64,000 nt of DNA from Verticillium longisporum (GCA_019188255.1 JAETXT010000006.1:248001-312000), one strand, 5' to 3'; shown: positions 1 through 13,900, numbered from the stretch's first letter. A program made the numbers and translations. Notes: a model not told the origin generated them from the letters alone.

Positions 1-570
1 GTTAGACCAGCAGATCTCTCTCGGAAAGCTGTCCGTCAGAGAAGCCTGGAATAAGACGTGGGACGTTAACACGACAGGTGCACACATCGTGACGATGACC
101 TTTGTCCCCCTCCTCCTGTCCTCTGATGACCCACGGATCATCTTCATCGCGAGCGGCACCTCGACCCTGACGGGATCGGAGAATCTCGCCATGCCCTCCA
201 ACCAGCCGCCGGCCAAGGGGTGGCCCAAGGCGACGAACTTGATGTTCGACCTTCCAGCGTACCGGTGCAGCAAGACGGGGATGAATATGCTTATGCGGTA
301 CGCCAAATACTCATGATACCTCATTAGAGACACGTATACTGACATAGCCGTAGCGAATGGCACAGGACCTTGGGTAGCGACGGGGTTAAGGTCTGGTGCG
401 TCTCGCCTGGGTTTCTCGCGACAGGTCTTGGAGGTTATTCAGACAGTAAGAAGGGGCATGGGGCGCTCGACCCTTCGGTTGGCGCGACACTCATCAGGAA
501 AGTCGTAGAGGGCGAGAAGGACACCGATGCTGGCAAGATCATTTCGCTTCAGGGAATTCAACCCTGGTAG
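1..570 (+). CDS. Short-chain dehydrogenase/reductase (SDR), 5'-truncated by window edge
   Basis: The C-terminal part of a classical-type SDR, an NAD(P)-dependent oxidoreductase of unknown substrate. Exon 1 runs 1-297 and exon 2 354-570 (TAG), joined over a 56-nt intron (298-353, GTACGC...CCGTAG). The splice turns ATG CTT ATG CG|C GAA into a continuous reading frame. Seen directly: the catalytic YRCSK (Tyr codon at 260-262, Lys at 272-274), the preceding strand IIFIASGTSTL carrying the active-site Ser region, the upstream WDVNTTGAH segment (helix alpha-4 Asn region), and VSPGFLATGLGG, the usual P-G motif after the YxxxK helix. The Rossmann TGxxxGxG motif and the start codon lie before position 1. 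The family is clear; the substrate cannot be inferred. Confidence 0.85.
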
Positions 571-1216
571 AGATGTAGTCTCGCCATGAGAATCAAGACT
601 TTGGGCACTCTGTGTTTAGCAGAGTCAACAACATTTACAATCTCTAGTATGACTGATGTTTGAGGTATCATATCAGTATCGTGCTCTGAAGCTGAGGTAT
701 TCATCAATTTTCCGACTAGCCCGCCTTTTCCTTGTATTGTGGTTTTGGCTTAAGACTTGCTCTTGCTTGTGGGCTTGTCATCTAAGTCGCGTTACGCCAA
801 CTCGCAATATGGAACGAGGCAAGGCCGAAAATGAATTCCCGTCGAACCGTAGGCTATTTTGCGTTGCAAATAAAAAGTCATAACACTGCAAAAATCATTG
901 TCGTGAAACGTAGATACTGTACAAGACACTGTGCCATCGAGCCCTTCGGTCATAAGTTGAAGAACGATGGTCAACGCCCGTACATTGCGTTCTCAGCTGA
1001 GAGTTGTGTTCAGCGGACAACCTTCGTCGAACTCCGAAGCACATTCAGAGCCAGGATACCTGTGACACAACACAACGAGTACGCCAAGTCCACCAGTGGG
1101 TTGACAGACGATAAAAGCGGGTGAATCTGATGTGGTCACGCAGCTCTAAAGACCATTCCTCAAGAGGTCAATTCCTCGGATGCCACGGGGTTTGTGCAGT
1201 TCGCTTGCTCACGGCT
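571..1216. other. Intergenic, nothing recognised
   Basis: Between the SDR stop and the RING-like fragment. Only short unconvincing reading frames occur on either strand, with no domain or convincing splice pattern. It probably holds the SDR 3' UTR. Confidence 0.5.
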
Positions 1217-2077
1217 TTACGCCTGCAGGCTCCCGCCATGTGGTAAGCCCGCGTTCGAGGGCCGCTGCACCGCCCGCGCCATCGCATCGGGCTGCATCCA
1301 GAAGGGTGTCCGGCACAGCGGGCAGTTGAAGCCATCTTGGAGAAACCACGACGTGAGGCAGCGGGCGTGGAAGCTATGCCGGCATCCGCGCAAGACAAGA
1401 ATTTCGTGTTCGAGCGATCTCTCGCGATTTTTTGCGTTGAAACCACAAAATGTGAAGGAAGGCCAACGACTATGATTATTGTCGTTTGTGAGGAGGCTTG
1501 GGCCATGGTCGGGGTGAAGTAGCGGGCCTTGTCGCGCACCGCCCTCCTTGGCTGACCCCGTGTCGTCGGGCATCGCGCTCAACACTGGCCGTGAATCGCG
1601 GCCCTCGGCCTCGGTGCAATTACCCCTGGTCATCCGTATCGGACTGGGCGGCGAAGGAGGCGCGGCAGTAATATCGTCATCCTCACGCCTTCGCCCCAGG
1701 CGATTTCCCTCAGCAGACCCAGCTTGCGACCAGGGTACGGTGTGTTCAGCTGATGCTGTTGCCGTCGTCTGCAGTCGTGCTGGACTTAGGGATGTTGCCA
1801 ATCCTGTAGCCGCAGGTACAAAGTGCGTCTTGGCTGCAATGCTAGTTGAGTCATGAGCTTTTCCTGCGTATTTGTCTTCCTGGACTGTTTCAGGTGCTGC
1901 ATCACACTTTCTTCCAACCCCCGAGCAATGTGCTGTAGATGTTGCCCGCCATCCAGTCTTCCGCTTGACCGTGGCTGGCAATCTTGTTAGATGCGGCGAG
2001 TTGGGCGAACTCCTCACATCAATATTGGTGTCAGAGGATGAGAGCGACCCGAGGCAAATGGGACTGCCAGATCTCAA
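1217..2077 (-). CDS. RING-H2 finger-like protein, incomplete model
   Basis: An open frame of about 286 codons read on the minus strand. Near its C-terminus it carries GCRHSFHARCLTSW...CPLCR, the second half of a RING-H2 (C3H2C3) zinc finger as found in E3 ubiquitin ligases: Cys, His, His, Cys, then a CPxC pair. The first Cys-x2-Cys pair expected 15-40 residues earlier is not visible; only one Cys (SFTFCGF) lies in range. There is no ATG at the 5' end of the frame (it opens with TTG at 2077); the first in-frame ATG is at 1633. Either an upstream exon and intron are missing from this model or the gene is decayed. The region before the finger is Ser/Pro/Ala-rich and probably disordered. The role in ubiquitin transfer is inferred from the half-domain only. 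Confidence 0.4.
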   Translation of the reverse strand: MRSGSPICLGSLSSSDTNIDVRSSPNSPHLTRLPATVKRKTGWRATSTAHCSGVGRKCDAAPETVQEDKYAGKAHDSTSIAAKTHFVPAATGLATSLSPARLQTTATASAEHTVPWSQAGSAEGNRLGRRREDDDITAAPPSPPSPIRMTRGNCTEAEGRDSRPVLSAMPDDTGSAKEGGARQGPLLHPDHGPSLLTNDNNHSRWPSFTFCGFNAKNRERSLEHEILVLRGCRHSFHARCLTSWFLQDGFNCPLCRTPFWMQPDAMARAVQRPSNAGLPHGGSLQA

Positions 2078-5000
2078 TTAGCAATGTGTCGTTTCCAGGC
2101 GGAACAAGCAGCTAAAGCATATAAAAATCAAGGTGATCCTTTCAGCCCAATCAAGGTTTAGATTCGAGAACGGCTCGTTACGATGCTGGCAAGATCCGGA
2201 AAGGCACAAACATCGCATTTCGGGCGGGCTTTCGTAGACTCCACTTGCCGCTCACTTGGAGGCATCACCTGTCTGATCTCCAGCGGCTTGGCACGCCTTT
2301 TGCCGCCTCGGGGATTCACCTGATATCAGAGTCGTTTCCCATCTATTGTTGGTTCCTCACGAGAATTCAAAAAGTGTGAGAAATTGTGGTCCGCCGCCCC
2401 CTCAAACTTACCCCAATCGAGCAGGTCATTCGGTCGGCTTGACCAAACCGCCAAGTAGACGATGCGAGACCAAGCCGCCCGGCCAGAGGGAAGACCGCTG
2501 GCGTTATTTCGTTTGCCGCATGGTCTGCCGCTATCCTCGCATATGGCCGCAAAAAAAAAAGCAGAAGGCTTGACAGAACGAAATGCAGGGACTGACCAAG
2601 AAGAATTGGCTTCCTGAGGTGTTCTCGATTCGACGAGGACGCCGTCTGCTCCGACGCCGACTCCGACACCGACACCGATGTCACTGGCGGTGGTGGTGCT
2701 CCTGTCCCCCAGCGTCCCCCACCCGCTTCCCGCCAACCTCTCGGCGCCCAGGCTGTTGCTGCAGCCTCCCACGGCCGTGAGCTGGTTGCGCGCATTGGCG
2801 AGTTGTCGGAGCCCCGGATGAGACTTGCGATGCCGGCGTATTTTCGCGAATATCACGCAACTCCTACAATATCCGACACATCAGTCAGCTTGGCACCTTT
2901 CGGCTGCTGCGATTCCCTTCAAATCCATGCCAGGGGATTGAGGGGGGACGGGAGTCAGGGTTGTAGCGGAAGAAACGGTCACGAGACCTGTCGGTACTGC
3001 TACGCCCACAATCGCCAGGGATCTTGGAGTTTGACAACTGCGGGGTTCCTGGCGTCTGGTGCGAGGGTCATGGCAAGACGGAGAGGCAGCGGAACAAGCC
3101 AATTCAATCAAGAACAGTGACATACAACGGGCCACAGGTCACGATGACTGGGACGAGTGCGAGAAGCACGACGCCAGTGCGGTCCATCTGTGGATTGATT
3201 GTTCAGGTGTTGGTCGGGGCATGCGATCGGTATGTCCGTGAGGCGCGCATCGGCCTTGGAACTTCGAATGCGCCTCAACTGCGCCTATCTGTGCTCCTGG
3301 CCTGATTTTCGCCTCTTCTGCGGGCGGTGTCCAGCTCGTGGACTGCGCCAGTGACGCGATTCGTTCTGATAGTGATCGTCGAGGAGCCTGTGATGAGGAG
3401 TATGGATCGGCGGCGGTCGGCTCGTTATCGTCAGCGTTTTGTCGTGGATCGTGGTCAGGACCGAGAACCGCAATCATGGCGGCCTCGCCCTTTGGCTTAT
3501 TGTGCTGAGGCGAATCTGACGACTAGGTCGGCATCTACACTCGATTCGTGTTTTGTGGGAGACTGTACAGGTAAGCAATTGGCAGATGATACCATCACAT
3601 TCGCGTGACTTTGAGGCTTTCGCGGCGCCGGGCGAGCAGCAATTATGCTTACGCGTCGTGGAACCTGATGCCGCGTTTTGCCCGTCGTGAGGACGCCTGC
3701 CTACATGAATCGGTAGAGGAATCTTGCGACGCAGGCACTGTGCCCTTTCCTGCTGGGCGCGTTTGCGTACTTGTATCGGCAAGCTGTAACCGGGGTCGCG
3801 CGTACTCGAGTCGGCAATACGATGATCGGCCTGCTTGGAGTCCAGAGGTCAGGCGGCCGCTGGCTTGCAACGAAGATGCGATGCCGGCCTTGAGATTATT
3901 TCCTGGTCGGATGGGAGGAGATGGGTAGTCATGTTCCCCCCATCCCACCCCATGTGTCGCGTGGTTCATCACACCACCCCCCTCACACACAGACAGCCCT
4001 CCTTGTTCATCGCCTTTAGGGTTAAAGTTTGTCGTCTCGAACCCTCAATTGACCAGGCGGGCGCATCGTATCGCTCACGCCGCTTGGCTTGCCAATGTGT
4101 GTATACCAAGCTTCAACAATGTGCCACGGCGTACCTCATCCCCCTCCCATGCGCAGCGCCATGACGCCTATCGCAAGCCCCCACAACCATGTCGAAGCTT
4201 TTCCACCTCTTTCCATTCATCCTGGTAGCCGAGCCAAGACTCTTGGCCGTGATGTCCTGGTTGGAGGTGAGCGTCTAGGTGTGGGTTAGAGTAGCACAAC
4301 CTCAGCTCAGCAGTATGAAGCAGGGATGGCGTCTGAATCTGTGACGTCGTTGGTCGACCCGCAGGTAGCATTTCCAAGAGAAGCGTGCAGAAAAACATCC
4401 CCTCCCTCAACTCTGTAGCGTCTACAGACTATCTCCCCGGGGCGTTGGCCAGCCAGAGTTGGAGGGGCAGCGTCCTTGGAGGGAATGATCTTGGCGACGC
4501 TTGGCGGACTTGGCATCGTCTGAGGGGGTCAGGAAGATCCCGAGGGTGAAGGGGGTTCTCAAAGGGTGTCTCTTCCACCCGTTTCGGGACGCTAGGGGTC
4601 TATGACGGGGGTGCATCAAGTTTGAACGCCAAGCAAGCCATCACGACAAGAAACCCCAAGAAATCCCAAGACAACGCCGAGCCCGACGGTAGCCCTTGGC
4701 GACACTTTTATCCCCTGTTGGCCTCTCCGCTTTGCATTTTGCTTGATTGCTGACCTACTTGAAGTCCGACCGTAGCTGCAGGGTTCCCGTGCGCTTTTTT
4801 TCTCTTCCCTCGCTGATATGGTACGTTCTGTCCGTCATTGCGTGATGTTTGGGGACCACGGTCCTCTCAATCGGCATGGAGGGTTCCTCCGGGGGTGCAA
4901 TGCCCCTCTCGTTCTTATTTGCAGTTTGGCTTGTGAGGGGGTGTCGCCTTGCTCTCGCTATGCAGTGGCGGAAGTCGGGAGCCTTGCGCCAGATTGGGCA

Positions 5001-8000
5001 ATCCGTCGCCTGACCCGGCCCTGCTCGGCAGCGAGACCAGTCTGTGGCTCGCTGATCTATTGGTCATTAGACCTGTGCCTAACCCCGCGAGTCTGGGGAC
5101 ACCTGGAACTCAGCTCAGGGTCCTCGTGCACGTTGATTAATTACCTTCATTTCTGTTTAGCCATCCTTGATTGCGATCATTCGTGTGTAGGGTGCCAGCC
5201 TAAGGTAGGCAGGTCCTCTGGACTGCGGGCAGACAAACAGCCATCAAGGTTGCATGGCGGGGTCAGGAAACGAATCAACAGCGCTCGGTCTAGAATCGCT
5301 TTCAATCTGCTGTTCAGTATGATGCCTCGCAAGACATTTGGACATCTACTGACCAAGTAACAACCTTCTGAGACCCAACATGAGGTGTCCGACGTCGCTG
5401 TCTGGGCTCCTGCGTGCCCATCAAATCATGGCGAACTTCTGAAGGCATATTTCAAAGCACTGAAAGGATAGCTGGTGGGTTTGACTTGGCCGAGGGGGAT
5501 GAAACTGAAGCCGTCGTGCTGGGCGTTGAGCCCGCCAGTAGGAATACTGGGGCACAATGCTTGGAAATGTGACGGCGGTGAAGAGAGGTCCCCATTTTTG
5601 ACAAAGGCTCAAAGAACGTTTGTCCGTCCAACTTTGACGGTAGCCGAAATTTGCCGATGCTGTTTCGTGCCTCGCGCGTGTGCTGTCTCTAGCCAATGAA
5701 CCAGGTCTAACGATGTATCGCGGTCGGAGTCGTCGCGGATAAGGTAGGTCAGGAAATAGACGTGTCGGGATTATGTCTCAGGCGCTCGTTACATGGCTCA
5801 CATCGCTTCGTTGACTAAGAAAAATCACTTTCATTCGACAAATCGCCGGGCCCGACCTTCCTGGACGGGTTATCGACAGTGATGAGGAGGGGTACAATAT
5901 GCTGTGGTCGGCTCATCTGGATGTGACTGTGTCGTAGAAGGTGTGAAAAAAACTTCACTCAGGCTGCACCATGGATCAGCCCCTCCGTACGGGACAGAAT
6001 GCATCGCCATTGTACCCCGCACTGAAGCCCAAATGGTTGTTCCCCTTTATCGCCGCAGACCAGTGATATGACCCCAATGGGGCAGATCGCGACGTGGTAG
6101 ACCATGATGCAGCGACCATCCCGCGGGGTGGTGCATCCGTCAAAGCCATCGCAATGTTGCCCCCGATGACTACGACATGGGCTGCGAATGGTGTGCCGTT
6201 GATTGAAGAAACCAGCGTACGTGCTCGTGAAGAAACACACACGGTCGGAAAGGTTTTCGAGGTGCATCAGGGGCTTCGAAAGGCGGTCGCGTTAAGGTTA
6301 TCTGACCGATTGCCCATCGAATCGAGTTGCCGACCACGCTAAGAAGTCTGGAACGAAAATGGCAGAGGCTGATCTGACGGGTTCCTCGAGTACGTACCCA
6401 ACCTTCCATGCTTCCATGGAACATTCGGTGAAGGGGGCGGGGAGGCTGGCCGCTCGCTGGGTCTCTTCCCAGGACCCTCGATTGGACGGACGATGGGGAC
6501 AACCCAGGTATTATGCCCCGGTCATGCGGCATCATGACGAAGCTTTCGGCCGTGGGGACTGAGGGCCGCCCGAGTCACCCGTGAGGAAGCATTAGGTTGA
6601 GGCCAGCAATTCGTGTAGTTGCCACCCATGTTCCCGGATGACGACGCCTGAGCAGCATGTCTTGCAGGTTGAGGCTCGGCCAGTGGCTGGCAAGGTGTCA
6701 GAGAGTCATTGAGGTGCTGGTTCAACATCGTATCGAGCCGAATTCGCCTTCATGGCCATGCCAAGAGGACACGGCAATGCCGCGATGGGATCGATGGGTG
6801 GAGGATGATGTCGCAGACCACGGGCTTGGGTTGATTGGCGTAACTTTTGGGTCGCTGCCCGTCCATCAGTATTCAACCCCCCCTTTATGTCATCTGGTTT
6901 GCGGGGCCTCAAAGAGTTGTGTTGCCAGACCGTCCACACAAGCCGAGGACCCGGATCCTGTGGTACAGGATGTGCATGTTAGACCAATCTTTCATGACTG
7001 TCTCTGATGTCGTTTTCACTTCCATCAAATCTGGGCAGGTACGCTCAAACCGAGATTCATCACCTGCTCCCTTTACATAATGGCTACAATGACTTGTCGC
7101 GGGGTCGCAGGCACGACCCGCCCATCGAATCACCAAAAATGGAGCCACGGCCATTTTGGGGGGTTCTTCAGGGTCAGGAGGGGGACGTTTTACTGCCACT
7201 CATTGCAGCACGTGCTCTATTGCTCCTTCTCAGAGTCGTGCCAAGTATTCCTTCGATTCATGACCAGCGCTTGACCTTCCGGTCTCGTCGTTAGTAACCC
7301 GCGTGACTACACATCACTTTTACATCCCCCCCCCCGCCACTTCAGCAGCGTAGCGACAGGCCCGAGGTGAGCAAGATGACTCTGTGAGCGTATCTCATCA
7401 ACATAGCGTCTTGGCGCACGCATCCAACCCAGCGTACCCAGCCAATACACCCAACGGCTCTTGCTGATTGGGCTCTCTGACTGGCTGCGTTCTTCAGCTA
7501 ACCCCGCCTGCCTCGTGTAGTAGTGTTGGTGGTAGCGCCGCGCTTCATGATGTCGCTGACACGCACCCTGCAAAGGTTATCTCTTGGCGCCGTCCGGCCG
7601 GCTCGCGCTAAGCCAGACCCATCGTAGCGCTAGGAAACCCAGGTCAAGCCCCAACACAACCCGGCATCCAGAGCCAGAAGCAGCGAGGATCGATACGATG
7701 CGGGTTGCAGATGAAGTTAACCCCCTTTCGATCGACCCATCGAACCCCAGGTCGTTTTTGGCCATCGTCTCGGCAGCCCATCACGACTGGTGGCTACTTC
7801 GAGGACCACAAGTCGACTTCTTCATGTTCTCTTCCTAGTACTGAAAGGGAGGAACGGTGGTTGCGCAATTGTTATTCTCCCTCTGGATTCGCCCATATGG
7901 GCACTGCATCACAGCATGCAAGCTCTATACAGCACAGCATCTTGGCTATGTTCCCAAGAAATATGGTTGTGCGATCTCAAGGGAGTGTTTTCATTGACGA

Positions 8001-10339
8001 CAGCCATTATCTGAGAGACCCCGCAGGCAGGTCAACCATCCACAAGCCTTCCGCGAACCAGTTAGGAACCCTGCCTCCGCAATCACGCAACGCCTTGGAT
8101 TACGACGCTTCTGTCAAGGTGCAGATGCAGAGATGGGGAAAAGTGGAGTGCGGCTGCCTACTCAATGTTGGTTGTGCGTGCCAAACTCGCCAAATCTCCC
8201 CACGGCTCCATGTCTTCCCACCCTGCCTTTGCACTGCCTCAATTTCCAGGTCCCACTGCCGAGAATCCAGACCGGTTCGGAAGCTTTGAGGCGGCACCCA
8301 GCACAGGACACCATGGCGGCGGCGGCGGCGGCGGCGGCGGCAGCGGCAGTGGCAGCGGCAGCACCCAGGCAGGGCGGGCCCCGTTATCAAGGTGGTGGAT
8401 GATTTATTCGACATGCCTCATTCTCGCCTTTCCGACCATCCAATTGCTCGACAGGGCTGGCCACGCTCCCACGCCCTCAGCGCTAGTGGCATGCGAGCTG
8501 AGGCAGAAACACTCCAGGCCGACACCGAGGACGACCGGAGGAGAGGAGCGGCCCCACCAGAGCGGAGCATCGCCCGGGATGAAAATGACACGAAGAAAGA
8601 AGGAAGTGAAGCCGGCGGAGCAGGAGCGGGGAGGGGAGGAGAGGAGAGGCAACAGAAACGCACCGGTTTTGACCTGCTTGCCTAGTTGTGGCCTTGCAGA
8701 CTCGGGTTAGGGAAAAATCAAATGCAACAATTCGCTCTCGTGATGGTCATGATTGGGGGTGCGGAGATCGCGGGGTCGCAGAACGAAGATTTTTTTTATC
8801 TTCATTTTTCGTTGTGCGCTGGGCAGCCATTAGGCATGCAAGTCTGGTGACTGTTGCATCCCTGGAAGCAACGGGATGTTGTTGTGCTGCATCCCAGTGT
8901 TGTTCATTCGGAAATGGAGAATGTGAGGAATGGGGCCGAAATTTTGGGGGTTCATAACCGGAGTCGTTCGCATTTGTTTGGGGTTGCATCTAGGTAGGAC
9001 CTCGCATTCAGGACATCAAATGAACCCCCTTCCACCCTTTGAAACCGCGTGGGAGGAGAAAGCCCGATGAGACATGCAGCGAGCGGACACACGACATTCG
9101 GCGTCGGCCAGAACGTGTGACCGAAGGGCACGCGTGGCGTTCAGGACCCTTAAGAACTTGATTGATCCGAGGACAAATGCGAAGGGGTGGTACTTAAAAG
9201 TGAGAATTGTTCCAGGTATTCATAGTGATTAGTTGGCGGAACGATGGTAGGAAAGGAGAGTGTGATACGAGGGGAACCGAAGAACCCGGGCGGAATCGCG
9301 GCGGGATGCCATCTGTCTGTGCTTTCTCCTCCATCCTCTCCGCCTTGCGACCTCGCCCACAGTTCTGGCGGTCAGCCTTGCCTCGCTTACATCTTGTCTC
9401 TCTGGGATCTGAAAGAATCCACCCGAGGCTTGCTTGCCTGCCTGCCCTCTAACCCAACTTTGGGGACCTTGCCCCTGACTTACTGCCGACTTTGAGGGTC
9501 TTCCAAGGCAGCGAAAACCTGCTAGCAGCCGCAAGGCCGTTGCTAAGGCTGGCGACGTGTAGGTAGAGTGCGTACTGTTGGATGGACATTGGCCATGGGC
9601 CGTGGGTGACAGGCGCTGGTTTGGGCGGCGGCGCACTCTCAGCACGTCTTGTTCTTCTGTTCCTTGTCCACCACCCACACCCGGAGCGGGCGAGGAGACG
9701 TCCAAGATCGGATGTGGGGCTGCAGGCGGCCACCCCCACCAAGGCGCGCCGAAGAACCAGTGACAGGCTCCGCAGCAGAGCCGCCAAGGCTGACGTCGTG
9801 TTTGGTTTCTGCGACCGTCAAGTCCGTGCTCTTCTGCAGCCCCCCATCCCGGTCGTCGACTCGTTGAGCCCCCTTCATGGGAAGGTGACACCCTTCACCG
9901 GACCCCCTAAGAAGACCTTGAGGCCCCAATAAAGTTTCAACGTGCCCCGCCCATTGGGCCGAAAGAGCACGCCTGCGGGGGTCAGGTACAAGCAAGGCAG
10001 GTGGGCTGGGTCCAGCCAGTGCATGCCCCCAGACGGCTCAGAGACTGGCTTTCAAGGTGCTTTATCGTGACCATGAAGTCATAGCGCCAAGGCCAAAAAG
10101 ATGGGCGTCGAGTCCACCCGGGGCAGCAACGAGCCACTCACATTACACGTTGGTCCCTCCACGGGCAGGCACCACCCACCTCGGAGGCGCATCCTCGTCT
10201 TCGAGCTCATCGTCCTTGACGCGAAGAGACCTAGCACCCAAGGCCGAGCAGGACCAAGACCGTCAAGACCCCAAGACCAAGAGCTCATCAATCCACATAT
10301 CCTTCCGCGTTTCCCACGTCTACAAACCCAGTCTCGACT
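2078..10339. other. 8.3-kb gene-poor stretch, no supported gene
   Basis: Many overlapping short frames occur on both strands, none with a recognisable domain, plausible splice set or sustained codon bias like that of the neighbouring genes. Visible items are a run of 10 C at 7326-7335, a (GGC)9 run at 8315-8341 followed by interrupted GGCAGC units, and scattered pyrimidine tracts. Small lineage-specific genes or ncRNAs cannot be excluded from sequence alone. Confidence 0.5.
8315..8341. repeat. (GGC)9 trinucleotide microsatellite
   Basis: Nine perfect GGC units followed by degenerate GGCAGC/GGCAGT units to about 8362. It lies outside any gene I can support; in the forward frame it would encode a Gly or Ala run. 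Confidence 0.9.
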
Positions 10340-10924
10340 TTCTTAATCTTCCCCATTCCCACCTCTCTCTCTTCCTCTCTTCCTCCCCTCGAGCAGACTC
10401 TCTTCCTCCAGAGCCTCGACTTCTTTTGTTTCTTCCTTCCCTTGCCCCCCACACCCGCTCGCCCTCCCAAGCAGTCCACCTCCCCTCCAAATCTACCACC
10501 AACAGTGTCGGCTACTCGCCGTCCCTACATGAGGAGCTTTGCCGCGACACCCTGGATCGGACGGGACTCATCAGAGACTGAGACCCTTTCGGAACCCGGC
10601 TGACAGCCTTCTACCGACTTGAAGGACGGGGAAAACCACCGATTCCTCTCCATGTCTCCCTGATTGAAACGAAGCCCTTTTTTGCGCCGCTCTCATCACC
10701 TCCCACAATTTCCCTCCCTCCTTGCTTGGCACACTCACCCTAGCAATCAGCCAAGCCCAGCATCAGCATTGGCATTGATTCCATTGCGTGCACGCCAAGA
10801 GAGAAAGAAAACAAAAGCATCACGACCGCAAACACCCGCTTTTTTCGAAAGACGTCGTTGGAATACACGTCTCTCAGTAGCGAAACTTTGTGTATTTACG
10901 CTGCAGTAAATCCCATTGCCGACC
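10340..10924 (+). promoter_or_regulatory. Pyrimidine-rich promoter/5' leader of the ENA ATPase gene
   Basis: From about 10345 to 10500 the plus strand is dominated by C/T tracts (for example CTCTCTCTTCCTCTC), a common feature near fungal transcription starts. The stretch to the ATG at 10925 has no long convincing frame. The ATG context is TGCCGACCATGG. Transcription start and any introns in the leader cannot be placed from sequence. Confidence 0.45.
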
Positions 10925-13900
10925 ATGGGTAAAGACAGCTCCGAACAGGAGGATGCTGTGGCCAACCACGTCTCTGGCCAGGCTAACAAGCCTCTTTCGC
11001 GTCCTCCTCACTGCTTGACCATTGACGAGACCGTGGCCGAGCTGAAGGCCAATGCTGAAGATGGTCTGACTGACGCTGACGCCAAGGCGCGTCTGGAGGA
11101 ATACGGCCGCAACCAGTTCGGCGAGGAGAAGGGCGTTCAGCCCATCAAGATCCTCGTCGCCCAGGTTGCTAACGCCATGACATTGGTATGTTTTCCCTTG
11201 ACCGGACCGGGGTTGATCGAGGCCATGCACGACAGCAAACTAACATGGCCGCTCGTAGGTTCTCATCCTCGCCATGGCTGCCTCCTTCGGTATCGAATCT
11301 TGGATTGAGGGTGGTGTCGTCACCGGTGTCATTGCCATCAACATTCTCGTTGGTTTCCAGCAGGAGTACAAGGCCGCCAAGACCATGGACTCGCTGCGTT
11401 CCCTGTCATCGCCTACCGCCTCCGCCGTCCGCGACGGATCTAACCAAACCGTCCCTACTGTCGAGATTGTCCCTGGTGACATGGTCGAGCTCAAGACTGG
11501 TGACACTATCCCTGCCGATGTCCGCATCATCGAAGCCGTCAACTTCGAGACCAACGAGGCTCTTCTCACGGGCGAGTCTCTTCCTGTTCGTAAGGAGCCT
11601 TCCATGACTTTTGAGGACGACACTGGTCCCGGTGACCGTCTCAATGTCGCCTACAGCTCTTCGACTGTCACCAAGGGCCGTGCTCGTGGTATCGTTTTCG
11701 CGACCGGTATGTACACTGAGATTGGTCAGATTGCTGCTGCCCTCCGTGGCAAGAGCTCCCGTCGTCGTCCTGTGAAGCGCAAGGAGGATGGCAGTGCTAG
11801 CCCTGGTCGCTACGTCCAGGCTGGTATTCTCACTGCATACGACGCTGTCGGTGTCTTCCTTGGTATCAACGTCGGCACCCCTCTTCAGCGTAAGCTGTCT
11901 CAGCTCGCTCTGCTTCTTTTCGGTATCGCCATTATCTGTGCCATTATCGTTCTGGCTGCCAACGACTTTAACACGACCCAGGAGGTCATTATCTACGCTG
12001 TTGCCACTGGTCTCTCCATGATTCCCGCCTCTCTCATTGTTGTCCTCACCATCACCATGGCCGCCGGTACGAAGCGTATGGTTCAGCGTCACGTCATCGT
12101 TCGCAACCTGAAGTCTCTCGAGGCGCTCGGTGCTGTTACTAGTACGTCACAATGACAAGATATTGACTCGTACAAAGCTAACCCCATCTACAGACATTTG
12201 CTCTGACAAGACTGGTACCCTCACCCAGGGTAACATGGTTGTCCGCAAGGCGTGGGTCCCTGGTGTCGGCACCTTCTCTGTCAAGGATGCTACCGAGCCC
12301 TTCAACCCAACCAAGGGATTTCTCTCCTCCCGCGTCGAGCAGCCTAAGGATATCTCCTTCCAGGCTGAGGATGCTGAGGGCGAATCGTTCTCCGATGTTG
12401 ATGGCCAGGTCAACTCGAACACTTCGCTTCAGACGTTCCTCAACGTTGCGTCTCTGGCTATCCTGGCCACCGTCCACCACATCTTGGTGGGCGAATGGCA
12501 CGCTCGTGGCCTCCCGACTGAGCTCGCTATTCAGGTCTTCGCTTCTCGCTTCAACATGAACCGTCTCGTCCTGTCCGGCGAGGGCAACAACTGGAACCAG
12601 ATCGCCGAATTTCCCTTTGATTCCGATGTCAAGAAGATGTCTGTCGTCTTTAGCGATGCCGAGGGCAACCAAAACTGGCTCTTCACCAAGGGTGCCGTCG
12701 AGCGTGTCATCTCTTCTTGCCCCAAGATCCAGATTGGCGACCAAGTGACCGACCTTACCGACGAGATTGAGCAGGAGATTCTCCGCAACATGGAAGCCCT
12801 CGCGCGTCTCGGTCTTCGTGTTCTCGCATTCGCCAGCAAGCAGGATATCGGTCCCGTTGACGGACACGAGAACCTCGACCGTAACCTCTACGAGAAGGAT
12901 CTCATATTCCGTGGCCTCATTGGTCTCTACGATCCTCCCCGCCCCGAATCTGCTCCCTCCGTTCAAATGTTCCACAGGGCTGGCGTCAGTGTTCACATGC
13001 TGACGGGTGACCACCCCGAAACTGCGCGCGCCATCGCTCTTGAAGTCGGCATTCTGCCCACCCGCATGAACGAGATCGCTGCCGACATCGCTAAGACGAT
13101 GGTCATGGCTGCCCACGACTTTGACAAGCTCACTGATGACGAGATTGACCAACTTCCCCGTCTCCCTCTCGTCGTCGCACGCTGCGCTCCCCAGACCAAG
13201 GTTCGCATGATTGAGGCTCTTCACCGTCGCGAGCGCTTCGTTGCCATGACTGGTGATGGTGTCAATGATTCTCCCTCCCTCAAGCGCGCTGATGTCGGTA
13301 TTGCCATGGGTCAAGCCGGCTCTGACGTGGCCAAGGAAGCTTCCGACATTGTTCTTTCCGACGATAACTTCGCCTCCATCCTTAACGCTGTCGAGGAGGG
13401 ACGCCGCATGTTTGACAACATTCAAAAGTTTGTTCTCCACGTGCTTGCCCAGAACGTTGCCCAAGCCTGTGTCCTTCTCATCGGCCTTGCCTTCAAGGAC
13501 GATAGCAACCTGTCTGTCTTCCCTCTCGCTCCTGTTCAGGTCATGTGGATCATCATGATCACCTCTGGTCTTCCCGACATGGGTCTCGGTTTCGAGATTG
13601 CCGCTCCTGATATCATGGAACGTCCTCCCCAGAACGTAAGTCAAACATCAATTCAGATTGCAATGCGCACACACATTAACCATTCTTCAGCTGAAACAAG
13701 GTATCTTCACGCCTGAGCTCCTGTTCGACATGCTTGCCTACGGCCTCTGGACTGCTGCTCTCTGCATGGGATCTTTCCTCGTCGTCATGTTTGGCTTCGG
13801 TGATGGCCAGTTCGGCGAGAACTGTAACGCCGACTACTCAGAAGCTTGCGACACCGTTTTCCGCGCTCGTGCTACCTGCTTCGCTTCTCTCACTTGGCAG

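Noticed and set aside
12178..13644. 488-codon minus-strand frame
   Set aside because: It is the antisense of the ENA ATPase exon, which has full domain content and correct splices; the reverse frame has no domain.
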